Shown one piece after another: positions 10,781 through 30,899 of a stretch of DNA of 64,000 bases. How positions within the stretch are numbered: the first letter of the stretch is position 1; every line of letters starts with the position of its first letter. Below the pieces are notes generated by a model, which worked only from the letters and a program-made list of their open reading frames with translations, was not told the DNA's origin and made no database searches. Source of the DNA: Ceratothoa steindachneri (Eukaryota; Arthropoda; Malacostraca; Isopoda; Cymothoidae); assembly GCA_963969495.1 (NCBI GenBank), contig OZ018323.1, positions 68,159,720-68,223,719 on the forward strand. Direction: 5' to 3'. A program made the position numbers and the translations under genes.

Positions 10781-11724
10781 TGGGCGCTCAAGATCAACAC
10801 GTGACTTTGATTCTACTCTGGTCACGACAGACCTGGGGAATAGAAGTGAAGGGGGAGGGGGAACGAGTGCGAAGGATTTTAAATTCCAAAGATTGAGTGC
10901 AGTTAGCCGATAATAACTAATGATGGCTCCAGCTATGAGGCATATGAAAAAGAAGGTACAAAAATAAACTTTAATATATACACGGTTATACACAATAAAT
11001 AGATTAAATTAAATGATGGAAATAGATAGACTATGTATCCAAGGACCGAACGTATCAGTGCTACTAAGAGCGATCTATACGGGGGAAGGGGGGCGAGAGG
11101 CGATACGAGACTCTGTACAAACAGATACAGGGAGGACTAGCCGGAATAGCCACAGATGATTCGTCTCAGCCTGGCTTGGGTAGGAGGCTTTAAGAGATGA
11201 AACGGGGGATCGGGTGGTTATTCAAGAGGCTTTAACCGCATGGAGTTTAACCTCTAGTAGTAACACTAACTGGAGGGAGTATTCGTGCCAAACAAAATGT
11301 ACTGAAACCAAGTATGGGCCAATTGACTGAGCCTCAGATCCTTCCGCACGTCGAGAAAAAAAATAGAGCGGTCGAGAATAACGTGTTTCGTTGTAAAAGG
11401 CAGGCAAATACTGTCGATGCCCAATTGGGACCAACGATATATAGGGAACAGCCAGTTCCGTTACTGAGCTACGCCAAGGGGGGAGGGGGATCTCCCCACG
11501 AACCAACACGGTGCTTGAGGGATGAGAGACACTCCCGCGGGGGTTTCTTGATAAGACCTTGGGAGACGACAGAAACGCGCGCTTGAGATTCCAATCCCTC
11601 GCTTATCGCGGAAAGCATTTCGATATTACACTCGTAACTGTGCTCATGGTCCTCGCTCACGTGGACTGACCTCGAGCCTGACCTCGTGGTTTCGACGGGC
11701 CGTCAGGAGCCTCTATTCTCTACA
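10781..11724 (-). repeat. 5' LTR of the Gmr1-like element (944 bp)
   Basis: It pairs with the left LTR over both end blocks and carries an extra ~440 bp (about 10970-11411) that the left copy lacks. On the - strand it begins TGTAGAGAATAGAGG, the counterpart of TGTCGAGAATAGAGG in the other LTR. Several substitutions separate the two copies, so the insertion is not recent. The inner boundary at TG 10781 is approximate. Confidence 0.75.
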
Positions 11725-13079
11725 TTCACATTAAGAGCAGTGTGTAGAAGAATAAGGTCGAAGAGCGACCACGTGCCCTTCTGTACCCACGTGGTCCCGA
11801 TATCACCGCATGGAACTTTTAAAGCACAGCTGAACCATGGCCTGAGTGCAGCCCACGCCGTTTATCACACCCCAGCTGTATTTGCTTAGGGACATATTTC
11901 ATCATATCCCACGACCGCCTTTCAGCCAGTATTCCTGCCTTTAGTCATAGATCGAAGTTCGTCGAACATTCTACGCCAACATTATCTCAATTCTACCTCC
12001 CACCCCCGAAGGAGTCACCGACTTTTCCCCAAAATCGCACGTGTGTGTGGAGGGGCAACCAAGCCATCTAAAGCCACCAAGCCAGCCGAGCGTCTATATA
12101 ATCCTTTGACTCGGTTTAGTCAGCAGCATTAATAGATAGATTTTCCACCTAACACCGCGTACAGGCTGACGAACGCCCACACCCCGCAATCGGAGACAAC
12201 AACGATTTCGATTCGAGGACGAAGGCTAAATCGACATCCGTGAACTCTGCCATAGTCAATCGGCGATTATCTGACGAGGATTCCAATCTCCGAAGTCTGG
12301 CCATTCCACGACACAGTGGTACCTTCTTTTGCCACATACCAACCATCAAGGAACCCTTCGTGACCTTCGGGAGAGGTTGCAGTTACTAGTCAGGCAAGTG
12401 TGGATATGAAAAGCCCTTCGGCGGATATCGTGAGGGATGAGGAATGTATTGTGTGCGTGGAGAGAGACGGGGGAGGACAGCGGTGTCTTTGGATATGTGA
12501 GTGATGACACACAGCCTCGTCTCTAGCATTCCATCCCCGTCCCTCTTTTCTTTGAGAGTTTTTCCCCTTCGTCTAATTTCACCTTGATATTTCACTTTGA
12601 CGAAAATCTAAACTTTGCACGCACCACACCGTAGCTACTGATGGAGTATGGTTGTAGAGCATGGTCTTAACATCGCTTGGCCCATGACAGATTCATAAAA
12701 TATCAGGCGATCAGGAACTTCAGAAGAAAATATCAGTGCCATGAAGAAACTGGAAGGAATCAATAAAGAAATGAAATTGGTCACATGTCGTCTTTGAACA
12801 TAGGGACGGAGCAGCGTCGGCAAAAACTGCCAAAGGCCAACAAAATAATTGGGTGTTGACCTTCATGAATCCTAAGTTCATAATCTGATGAATTTGATTA
12901 CTTGAAATGATTTGTATAAAGTAGTAAATCAGCTGAAACAATGGCGGATGGAAGTCGACGTGGACAAGTGCAAGCTAATTGGACATAGACAACGATAATC
13001 TCCGAAGAGATTACAATAAGAGCGGTCAAATTTGAAATATAGTCAACGTTAAAAAAGATTTAGTTGTCTCAACCTTGAG
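11725..13079. other. Unassigned stretch
   Basis: Moderately GC-rich to about 12600, then AT-rich. Short open frames exist on both strands but none has a recognisable motif or coding bias. No target-site duplication of the neighbouring LTR element could be confirmed at 11725. Confidence 0.5.
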
Positions 13080-13545
13080 TGATCTTAAGTAATTGCGCTT
13101 AATTTATGTAGTACTCGTGAGTTTGTATTATTGACTTAGTACTATTCAGCCCGTACTTCTGAATTAGCCCATTCTAACTACTCTTTTTTGAATTAGAGCT
13201 CGCCAGCTAGTACTTTGAGTTAGTACTCTTCAGATAGTACTTCTGAATTAGTATATGTCAGTTAGTACTTTTAGCTGAGTACATTTCAGCTAATATTTTA
13301 AGCGTTTACTTTTAAAGTAGTACTTTCCAGATAATATTAATTCCGAATTAGCGCATTCCTGCCAGCACTTCTGAATTTCTTACTTTCAGCTTGTACTTCA
13401 GCTATTCTGGATTAGTACCTATCAACTGCTACTTGGGTTAGTACATTTCAGCTAGTAGTTTCGAGCTAGAATTTTTAGGCTAATACTTTTGAGTCAGTAA
13501 TCTTCAGCTAGTACTCTCAAATTAGCATTCTTAAGTTAGTATTCC
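13080..13545. repeat. Highly degenerate short tandem repeat (TAGTACTT / GAATTAG motif)
   Basis: Alternating motifs such as CAGCTAGTACTT and TGAATTAGTAC recur roughly every 26-30 bp with many substitutions and indels, about 16 times. The core AGTACT is palindromic. It looks like an old minisatellite. Confidence 0.7.
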
Positions 13546-14329
13546 ATTGGGAGAAATTTTCAAAGTTGTTCTCTGGGTTGAGAACCAAGGATGGTTTTCT
13601 ATCCTTATCTCGAATGGTTGGCTATTGGTATTTTTTCCTCAGTAAACTTGATTTATTATTTTTTTTTTCACGTCAAATTGCATTGGTTAACGGTTGCCAT
13701 ATTATTTCTGACGAATAAGTCAAGGATGGAAGCAATATTCATCATCTCCCTTATGTGTGGTTCCATTTTCCACACTTTGGGTTTAGAGTGTAATTAATCT
13801 CCAAGGTTAAAAAGCGAGGAATTTGATTACCTTTGTCTCTGCCTACTTTACCTGGTCTTACTGATGATGATAACCACCTTAAAGGTCAGTTGTACCAATC
13901 ATTTTTCCCCATTACAACTAAATAAAGACTACTTGAAAGCGGATATAAAAAAGTAATTAAAAACGAATCTATGAATCCTTTATATTTTGTGCCCTCTTCT
14001 AAAAGCGAATTAGAGCAGCCATTACTCATCTGCTTCGCGGTAATGTGACGACCGATTCGGTCTAAGGCATTTTAAAACAACATACTATTGTTCCGGTTGT
14101 TGCATGTGCTAGTAGTCGTTTCTGCTGCATGAGTCACAGCACATTCATAATCTGCACCCTTAAGACAGGGAATGAGTTGTCGGCCGTTATACGCTCATCT
14201 CTCTCGTGGTGCTTTCAGGAGCGCCTTGAGTATACGCATCTCCGCCGCCAGTTCCTTATTGCCAGATGGCGTTCTACGAGAGACCATGGTGACACAAAAC
14301 ACAATTCATGACATGTCAAACTAACAAAG
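13546..14329. other. Unassigned AT-rich stretch
   Basis: A 68-codon hydrophobic frame at 13591-13797 and a 60-codon frame at 14129-14311 are present, but neither resembles a known family. The second could be the tail of the ORF belonging to the non-LTR 3' end that follows; this is a guess from position only. Confidence 0.35.
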
Positions 14330-14600
14330 ATAATTCACACGAGGTATAAACACATAATCGCAAGCTTACAAAGGCTTGAAAGCTCAAATACACAGCTTAA
14401 ATATTACAGACTAAAGAAGAACAAATACAATGAAGAACAATAAGAAGAACACACACAGAGTAAATCATGAGAAAACAGCAATACTTACACAAAGGAAAAA
14501 TAACTTAATAAAAATATAGCATGCTAACGATGCCCTTAAAACAAGGGCAACCCTACCCCCACTTCATCATCTTTTTTATCTACTACTATCCTTTTCAAAG
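14330..14600 (+). mobile_element. 3'-UTR fragment of a non-LTR retrotransposon (shared hairpins)
   Basis: Two short palindromic signatures occur in the same order as at the 3' side of the - strand non-LTR element: AAGGCTTGAAAGCT at 14371-14384 and TGCCC..GGGCA at 14531-14549. The second can form a TGCCCTT/AAGGGCA stem with a five-base loop. A related TGCCC..GGGCA block lies at 42521-42539. The interpretation as a 5'-truncated retrotransposon tail is an inference from these matches; no coding sequence is attached with certainty. Confidence 0.5.
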
Positions 14601-16380
14601 AGTGCATATACCATCGAAATGGCTCTCCAAAATGCCGTCTAAATTCATTATTATTGCCGTGAGTTTTACTTATTAAAACGAACAAAGTTTGCAGCTACAT
14701 TTCTATAACTACGAACGTTTAATCCTCTTATAATTAGCATGAGTATTCGATTAGTGTCGAATTCGCAATACATTTACTTTTATTTTGTTGTGAGCCTATT
14801 TTTAATTTAAAAAAATAAAGCTGAAACTAACGAGGGCTTTCCCGACAGAATTTTACTGGAGATTCCTTGCCAGCGACGGTTGCTATCGATCTCGGCCATT
14901 TTTGCGGTTCATCATTGTTTTCCATTTTATTCTTCGTCCAAATTAATTGGTTTTCTCGGCTTTTTTGGACAAACGAACTCCCTGAGGGTGCGATTTTCAA
15001 CATCATGTTCCCGGCAATCCTGGTTGAAAATTCGTGCTTTCCTGGGTCTCTTTTTTTGTAAATTATTGCAATCTTCTTTATCCATCTGTGCCTCCTATAG
15101 ATCCTACACGTGGTACCTGGCGGAGTGCCCCTCCCCCCCGACCTCCACCCCAAGAGAAAGTGGTATTCTTTCTCTCTTGGGTTATCCTATCCACATCTAT
15201 TAATCTCCCACTAAATTTTTCCATCTTCTATCCCCCGTAAGGTGGATGGTAAGAGGGGTAATTCCCTACTACAACAAAAACCTAGAGGAACGGCACGCCC
15301 TCCTGCCCCAATGCCCGCGACTATTTTATCTTTCACTATTTTCAATTTCGACGACCTTCAAACTTTGTTTACAGATTTCGACATGATCTGGCCTCGTTGC
15401 TCTATCCTCAACATGCTAGGGGAGGAAGGGCACGTTGGAAGGTAGAGGATTCCACAGTAAAAGTCGTTAGTGCAAAATGGGACCCCTTACAAGAAGGCTT
15501 CTCAAGGCGTTCTCTTTTTCCAAGAATACCCCACGATCATGGTCGTTCAGGCTTAGCCATCCTTTCACACTGGGCACATGCCCAAGTTTTGGGCTCCCTA
15601 CCCCACTCCGAACTCGTTACAGGTGAATTGTACCAGTTTCGTTGCTTAGAGATGAACAAAATAACATGTTCCTTAAAATAATCGACTTGTTTTGTTATAA
15701 TCCATGCACGTGAGATAGATAAGATAAAATACGCTTTGCATCCTTTGATATCGAAGATTCTAATTCTGGCGTAACTGTTTGTTGAGATGGGGGGGAAGGG
15801 GGTCTAAAATTCCCTGAAAGCGCCGACTCTCGAGCGTGGCTTTCACATGATAAACCTCTAAATTAAGTGTTTTTGTTGCCCCGGGCTTCATAAAATGGGA
15901 ATGAAAATTTTAATTTAGTTGGAAACTGCTCATACTTTTCCTTGTTCCATGTAATACGCATTTAACCAGAATTATTGAAACACTTGGAAGACATGAAGGG
16001 TTCACGTGTCCCGCCTTCCTCTTCTACCAATCAGCGATCAAAACGTCAGAATGTTGTCATCTCTTCGAGTTTTGAAAAAAAATCGTCTGCTTGATGAGAT
16101 TTCTATGAATCGAAGGTTTTATTGCTCTAAAATATAACATAATGTACTTAATTTATCATTTGTTGCATCTTTGTTTACATACACTTTAATTGAAATCTAT
16201 TATTTTATAATGATATCCATAATTTTGCGATCACCTATTATACTAACCCGAAATCTCTCTTGAGTATCACAATTTTTTTCTGTTGCATGAAGGGCTGGAG
16301 GGTGAGCTTGCATTCTCCCCCAATACCCTATGCAACTACTCCCCGGAATTATCCCCTCTCTCAGGCACTTCCCCGAAATA
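14601..16380. other. Upstream region of the phosphate transporter gene, nothing recognised
   Basis: Mixed composition with several short frames on both strands (for example 14827-15153 on - and 15242-15681 on +). None shows a family motif. Some of this may be decayed transposon or promoter-distal regulatory DNA. Confidence 0.45.
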
Positions 16381-16390
16381 GAGGGAGCGA

Positions 16391-16420
16391 TATAAAAGCG
16401 AAGTTTGCAGTTTGTCAGCA
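16391..16420 (+). promoter_or_regulatory. TATA box and initiator of the SLC34 gene
   Basis: TATAAAAG at 16391-16398 is followed 26 bp downstream by an arthropod-type initiator TCAGCA (A at 16417). The distance fits a TATA-dependent start site and leaves a 5' leader of about 128 bp before the ATG at 16545. Confidence 0.55.
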
Positions 16421-16544
16421 GCAGTGGTTGCTCAGTTGTCATTTGGGACGTTTCTCTAGTGCAAGAAGTACTGAAAAGTACTTGGGCACGTGGTGTCCCT
16501 ATTTGGATCGTCTCTACCCCAACTTTACACATTCCTATTTAAAG

Positions 16545-24837
<8,293 letters not shown>

Positions 24838-25535
24838 TGCCCTCCGCCTATCTGGTCACAGGTAACTTCATAGCTCACCCGCAGGGGCATTAAAACCTCC
24901 CATAGATCTTCATCTGCCAAAAGCTAAAATCTTTTGCCTCTCCGAAACTGCGATTTCGGAGTACAGTACGTTTGTTACTTTTCTTGATATCAGAAGAGAA
25001 TTCTGATCGATATTAATTTATTCGAATACACTTTTTCTCTGCCCACATTCTCGCGAGTACATTTAGACTATTTTTATCACCTATCATGAGTATTGGCATT
25101 TTATTTTCATATAAATTAATATTTAAAAACGATTAAATCGCCTTTATTATAGTTTGTATCGCCTAAAAATTGTTCAGCGCGAAACTAAGTGATTCAAAAC
25201 CGCAGAAATGATTACTTATTTATTAAATATAATTATCGATTAAGATACTGCCCTTGTGACTTGGCAATACCTACATTGTGATAAATTTTGAGAATGCAGC
25301 TAGTAAAGAAGAGATTGATGACACGTGTGCTAAACGGTGATGAGTGGCAAAGTGCAGTTGCGAGATTAAATATTTATTGGTATAAATGTATGTTTCAGTT
25401 GAGAATGCCAAAGATTTTTGTCCCATACAAAGCTACCTAATGTAGAGAAGTGTTAAAATATATTTTTGGAGAGAGGCTTTTAACTTCAAGTATATATGTT
25501 TGTATATATTAATGAAGGCCATTTTATGTAACTGT
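24838..25535. other. 3' flank of SLC34, no gene
   Basis: AT-rich; probably the transporter's 3' untranslated region followed by intergenic DNA. Several ATTAAA variants are present but no canonical AATAAA close to the stop. Confidence 0.5.
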
Positions 25536-26180
25536 CAGGTTGAGTTATAAGTAATTTCCGTTTATTGTAAGCAAAATGTAACGGCGCAATTCGAACTTCC
25601 AGTGTTTTAACCTTAACCGTAAATTACCTGTTTAGAAAGAGCGTTCACCGTTCATTCTTACAGCAGCAGTAAACAAGTGTCCATCATAATTTAAATTCTA
25701 AAATATCAAGCCCTAAAATGGAGAGACTAAAAGTGAATATTCGAAATGTGATGCTGTGGCAGTTTAGGAATAACAAAAACTCTTCAGAAACAGCCAAGAA
25801 AATTTGTAGTGTTTATGGCCAAGGTGCCATTACTGATCGCCAAGTCTGAAATTGGTTTTCAAACTTTCGTGATAACGCATGGCCCACATATAGCGAGAAT
25901 CACGCAGATAAAAATATTGGACTTTGCCTGGTCTGTTCTATCCCATCTACTATATTCACCAGACATTGCACCAAGTGATTTCCATGCTTTTTGTTTGCTA
26001 CAAAATGCTCTGAATAGTAAAAAAAAAAATCTGAAGAAGACCAAGTCAAAATGTTCGTGGACGACCGGCAGAATTTTCCCTTTGAATCAACAAGCTACTT
26101 GATAAATGGCGAGAAATGATTGGCAAAAATGGTGAATAAATATATTTCACCGAGACGAAAATTACTTATGACCTGACCTG
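25536..26180 (+). mobile_element. Internally deleted mariner transposon with both terminal inverted repeats
   Basis: The ends carry inverted repeats of about 26 bp with TTATAAGTAATTTCCGT on the left and the complement of ACGAAAATTACTTATGACC on the right, the pattern typical of mariner ends. Inside, a start codon at 25718 opens a mariner helix-turn-helix region (IRNVMLWQFRNNKNSSETAK, then CSVYGQGAITDRQV, stop, NWFSNFRD). This jumps straight to the region around the second catalytic Asp (PHIARITQIK) and third block (YSPDIAPSDFHAF). About two thirds of the catalytic domain is missing between them. The copy is non-autonomous. Confidence 0.8.
25718..26100 (+). pseudogene. Mariner transposase remnant
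   Basis: The N-terminal DNA-binding helix-turn-helix is joined to the C-terminal third. A TGA interrupts the N-terminal part, and the C-terminal part lies in another frame (to 26100). SPDIAPSDFHAF holds the third catalytic Asp. The first catalytic Asp region is absent. Confidence 0.8.
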
Positions 26181-28849
26181 ATGATATAGTGAGCAATAGA
26201 TATCTTGACATTTTGTATATTACTGCATGTAATGACGTCATCCCTCTACATGCTGCAATATACCATTATTACTGGCATGACTTTAACATTCAATTTACTC
26301 CGTAGCATTTCTTAAAATGTTTGAATCCATACGTCCATATCTTTATAAAAACATATAAAAATATTAACTAAATTTACCTAACAGGATATAAAACATATTT
26401 TCATTGTTAATTGGTTAAACTGCTGCTGAATGTGTATTAAAATAGATAATTTTTTCGATTGTATTCATAATTGCTTGCTATGTCATGCGCAGATATGCGT
26501 ATTTATACGCATGTTCATTCTATTTTTGCCAGTGAACAGAAATCTGTGATGCGGTATCATTTAATCAAATCACTGGTTATTTGTTATAGTGAAGGCCTTG
26601 TGGCAATGCAGTGTGTTAAAATGTGATCGACTCACTTAAATAGTTACTAGATAACCTTTTTTTTTATTTTCAACAGCTTGGATAGTATCATCTTTTTTTA
26701 TACATTTTATAGAACATATATATATATTTTTCAATGGTTTTTTTTCTCATTCCTATAAAATGGCAGTTGTTCGTGTCAATTTGAGCAGAACTGCTGATAA
26801 AGGAGGATGGTTGTAGATAGCCGAGCCATGAAACCCATTGACTAGTATTTCACTTTTGTTGGCTCCGAATTTCACCTGCTAAGGCTGCTTGTTCAGAGAC
26901 AAACGGAAGCGGAGGTGGAAACAATTTAGGAAAGATTCGAACGAAATTTGAATTACGATATGTGTATAGAGGGCGGGGGAGGGGCGTCAGCATTAAAACT
27001 ATATACCAAAAAGGAAACTGAATTTACCAGAAAATATTAAGGAAAAGTTAAGTTGCCAGACAAGTCTGCTTCACAATATCTCAAATATACCAAGGTTAAA
27101 TTGTACCAGATGGTAATTTGTGCCATCAATCCGTCGCATCGTTAACCAGATCCCCGACCGCATATTGAAATGCATATAAAGAAAAGAATTATGAGCCCGA
27201 AAGTACCATGAACCGGTACTACTCGTGGGGGGGGGGGGAATAATATTTTAACACCAACCAGCGTCCATAGGAAGGGTATCAGCGTATACGACAATTGGCG
27301 GCTAGCTCGGGACGACGCGGAAACTTTTGGCTGGGATCGAACCCGTGCGTGGACGCGGAAAGTTCGACGCTGTTATCTTTTAGGCTAGCGAGAACTACCG
27401 AATGGTACCGTACGAATATTGAACGTAGCCATATTTTTTTGAGCTAGAATACTTTTAACGTTGATTGGGAACGGGCCACAAATAGTGGAATAAAATTGAA
27501 TCGTTTAAAATTGCGATGCCCTCGTTATTCACGTTATTAGATTTCTTTATTAATAATAGCAAGAGTCTTGGTGGTATTTTAGAAGCGTAGTGAACCTCGT
27601 GGGAGGCGTAGTGAACTGCAAGAGGAAGAAATAATTTGGTAGCTGTTTCACAACCGATCTGAACTTATGTCAGATGTCTCGTATCTCAGTGAAGACCTAC
27701 TGATTAACGTAGAATCCGAACCATAGGGATCTAAGGCGTATGGCAGTTGCCGCGAGGTCGACCCATATTGGGACTTCATCCGCCAACTTGCTGCACCCGA
27801 TGTGGAACTGAGTGAAAAAAGATGAAGCTGAAAGTTAAGGAAAATAATTATGCCCTAAATTATTTTGACAACAGCTTAAATCTATGAAGGTGAGGTGGAA
27901 GTCTGGAACAAGAGAGCTAAAAAGAGGAGGGGGGCCGAATAAGTAGGTTAGGGGAGGGGGTGGATTGAATAAAGAAATGGAAGTGGTATACGAGTGTTAT
28001 GGCAAAATGGTTGGCCTGTCGAGGAAAAAGATGGTTTGATTGGGAGTGAATGTGTGAGAGAAACGTGCCCCCCCCCCAACGCAAGTGGAGACTCTAGGGA
28101 TGAACCCCTAACCTGGGTGTCATTAGCATTGAAGCCTTCGAGTGGATAAATGTCAAGGCCGACCTGGAGTCTCAAGTAGTTGGATAACTTCCTGATTCTA
28201 ATCCACTTTCTATCTACACTACGGCCCCCTTGGTTAGATGTATGGTTTAGAATACAATTTGGGATTCTGCTTAGCACGTATCGCTTACTTGTTTACTTTC
28301 TCTCTCACTTGTAGCTGAAATATTCTACCACTCCACCCTTCTATTATTTTCAAACCACTTCCCTATGAATCATCCCTGCCTGACACCCACTTTTTCCCCT
28401 ACCGTTACGAAACTACAACTTTAGTCTGACGGCCCAACACCCTTTCACTACCCTTCAGTATCCTAAAGTTAACAAATTTCTTTAAACCAGAGCGTTTGAC
28501 TCATACTGAAATGGTTCATTTCATCTTTTTGTTGTTCGTTCACACCTATTGATACCCTCTTTTTCCCAGTTAAAGGTTTTAATATCCTTATAACTATTTT
28601 ATTTTTTAATGAAATCAAATCTAATTTAGATACAACATAGGTATCTACGCAAAGTTCTTTTAGATATAAATTAAATTCAATACAATTAATTGTAAGGTTA
28701 GTTATAAATTTGCACGTTATTCCACCATTTTCGATCAGAAACTCGCACACAAAAACGTAGGCTTTAGGCTATGTGACGTAGACAATACGCAAAACATGAC
28801 ACGATGATGATGTAATAACTTGAAAAAAAGCTGTAATGTAGGAGAGATA
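26181..28849. other. Unassigned region between mariner and the - strand non-LTR element
   Basis: AT-rich with short G-runs. On the - strand a B-box-like sequence (complement of 27333-27344, GGGTTCGATCCC) follows a weak A-box-like region, so a decayed tRNA-derived repeat may lie at about 27300-27400. No protein-coding gene was recognised. Confidence 0.4.
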
Positions 28850-29589
28850 GTAAAAAAGTAGGAAAAAAATTATTAGTTAGTTTGCCCTTGTGATGAGGGC
28901 ACCCATTTCATAATTCTGTTACCTTTTCTGATGACCTTCTTGCAAGACGTGTCTTAAGTGTTTTTCATTTCATTTGTTTTCGTATGTTTATTTTTCGATT
29001 GCAGCTTTCAAGCCTTTATTTCTTTAATTTTTAGTAATTTGTATCTTCGTATACTCTTTTTAATTTTGGTAATAGTCAATGTTCTTAAATTCTCTCATTA
29101 TTAACATGTACAGTATATCTTGATTCACTTATTTTTCATACCATTACTCTGATTGACTTGATATTGTTGTTTTGATTGTTTGCTTTGAATAATCGTTGCC
29201 ATACTTTTATTATTTCTTTTAATTATTATATTTTTATTTTTTTCGGATTCATTCTTCACACAAACACACACTTATTCTTCTTTTCTTTCTTATGTGAAAA
29301 TTGGCACCACAACTTGTGAGCCGATCATGATGCTTGGAACTCTATGTGGATCTTCTAGTCCTTTTCTATCATTTTCTTGGATCGCTTTCGAATGCGCGAG
29401 GTTTGGAATAATTTCCTCAAGGATCCCTTCCCATATTTTCAGGCCTCTTTGTGCGATTATTTTGCTAGGTTCAATCCCGCATTTCTTGTGCTTTGGTCCA
29501 CGATCATGTTGGCTGATTTTGGTGATATAAAAGTAGGTTGGGGGGATTTCTGAGCCCTCACACCCTGTATGTTCTGGTAATGATTTGGA

Positions 29590-30165
29590 TGATATCGTCT
29601 GCAAATTTAAGATGCATCACGTCCTCCTTTACAGGCTAGAGGAGCTCAATTGAGTAGATAAAAGCTCAAATAGCTGCCATGAAGAACGCCTGCTTCCAGC
29701 GCGAATTCAGGTCCCCCGTGGCCTTCTAGCATGATTCAGGCCCGCTTTTTCACGAAGAAGTCACTTATGAACATAGTTAGGATGGAATCTAAGTGGAGGT
29801 TGAGGCTCTTGTTTTGTAGAACTATCAGCTATACTTTATTGAAGATCTTCGTCACGTCCCTAAGTACGATAACTATATGCTAGCCTTCTGTACGGACATC
29901 GATTTTTTCCGGTTAAAAGTGCGCTTTATCCAGAATCTATGTTTTTGAGGGTTGTGAGCTCCTTTTTCGATAAGCTCCAAGATCTTGCTAACAAACTCCA
30001 GGAGAGAGATTAGCATGTAGTTGATAAACTGGTCAGGGGGCTTGCTCCTTTTGGTGATGAAGCAGAGATTCGCCAGCTTGTACTCGTTAGGAAAGTATCC
30101 GGTGTTCAGGGTTGCGTTCATTATGTTTGTACTGTCCTCAATTATTTGACGTGGAGCGTGCACAA
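29590..30165 (-). pseudogene. Reverse transcriptase fragment of the - strand non-LTR element
   Basis: Blocks seen: NATLNTGYFPNEYKLANLCF, YMLISLLEFVSKILELIEKG, HNPQKHRFWIKR, and after frame changes KFADDIIQI. These correspond to RT motifs from the fingers to the catalytic box. Reading frames are broken between 29630 and 29870. Confidence 0.7.
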
Positions 30166-30899
30166 TGTTGTTTTTTTTGTTATCCCTGTCCAGCCTGATG
30201 GCGTCTGATTGGCGTTTTTAAGTGAATTCAAAACCTCTTCCACTGTTGTATAGTGATGATTGTCTCTCATGTCTCTTTCTTCGGTAACGTGGGCAGGGAA
30301 GTTACGTGTGGTTTATGATTGTGTTCGTTCAACTATCAATCCACCTTCGAATTCCTGATCTAACTCGTTTTACTCCGACATAATAGCAAATGTTTTTCCA
30401 GAGTCCTTGGATCCTCTCCTCTTGGATCATCGGATCTACTAAGAATTCTTCATTTTCTAGTATTCTGATTTTTTCCTTTAGAAACACGCTTTAGCCTCTA
30501 TGTTGTTCCAAAACTTTTCTGGGTTATTTTCTTCATCCAATTTGTTGATAATGTCATTCCAGATTTCGGACTCTTGTTCGTTGATCAGCCTCTTTAATTC
30601 TCTCCCTAATTGGCGCATTCTTGTTGTTTTTTCGTGGCTTGGGCCTGCCTTCTGTACCTCATTATAGATGTTCTGTGTTCCTGACCGATATACATCATCT
30701 CATCTATCCATCGTGTTTTGGAAGTATTTTGTTCAATATGGTAGTAATGTATCTCGAGCCTCTCGCAATGAGATGGTTAGTGATCTGTTATATTCCCTCG
30801 TTGAACTCTTTTATGATTGTTCAGGTTAAATTCCATGGTTGTTAGTTGCCTTTCAACTGCTTGCAAAGTTCCCAGTTAGCTCGAATGTAGCATTTTCTG

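Larger units (their letters stand above)
5605..11724 (-). mobile_element. LTR retrotransposon, Ty3/gypsy with integrase upstream of RT (Gmr1-like), complete but mutated
   Basis: Two related LTRs flank a ~4.7 kb internal region whose coding content lies on the - strand. Reading from high to low coordinates the order is leader, gag, aspartic protease, integrase (zinc finger, catalytic core, GPY/F domain), reverse transcriptase, RNase H, polypurine tract, LTR. In most Ty3/gypsy elements integrase is the last pol domain. Here it precedes RT, the arrangement described for the Gmr1 clade. The domains themselves are gypsy-like, not copia-like. Frameshifts, a damaged protease motif and a shortened 3' LTR show it is no longer autonomous. 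A (TA)n microsatellite lies in the 5' leader. Confidence 0.8.

Noticed and set aside
10612..10993. Frames with long Ile-Tyr repeats (also at 18232-18483, 42694-42900 and 58404-58696)
   Set aside because: Translations of (TA)n microsatellites.
12149..12941. Several 60-73 codon - strand frames
   Set aside because: No motif, no coding bias and overlapping frames; chance ORFs.
15242..15681. Two overlapping frames upstream of SLC34
   Set aside because: No recognisable domain or splice structure; could not be supported as a gene.
27290..27400. Functional tRNA gene on the - strand
   Set aside because: A B-box is present but acceptor, D and anticodon arms do not pair convincingly; at most a decayed tRNA-derived repeat.
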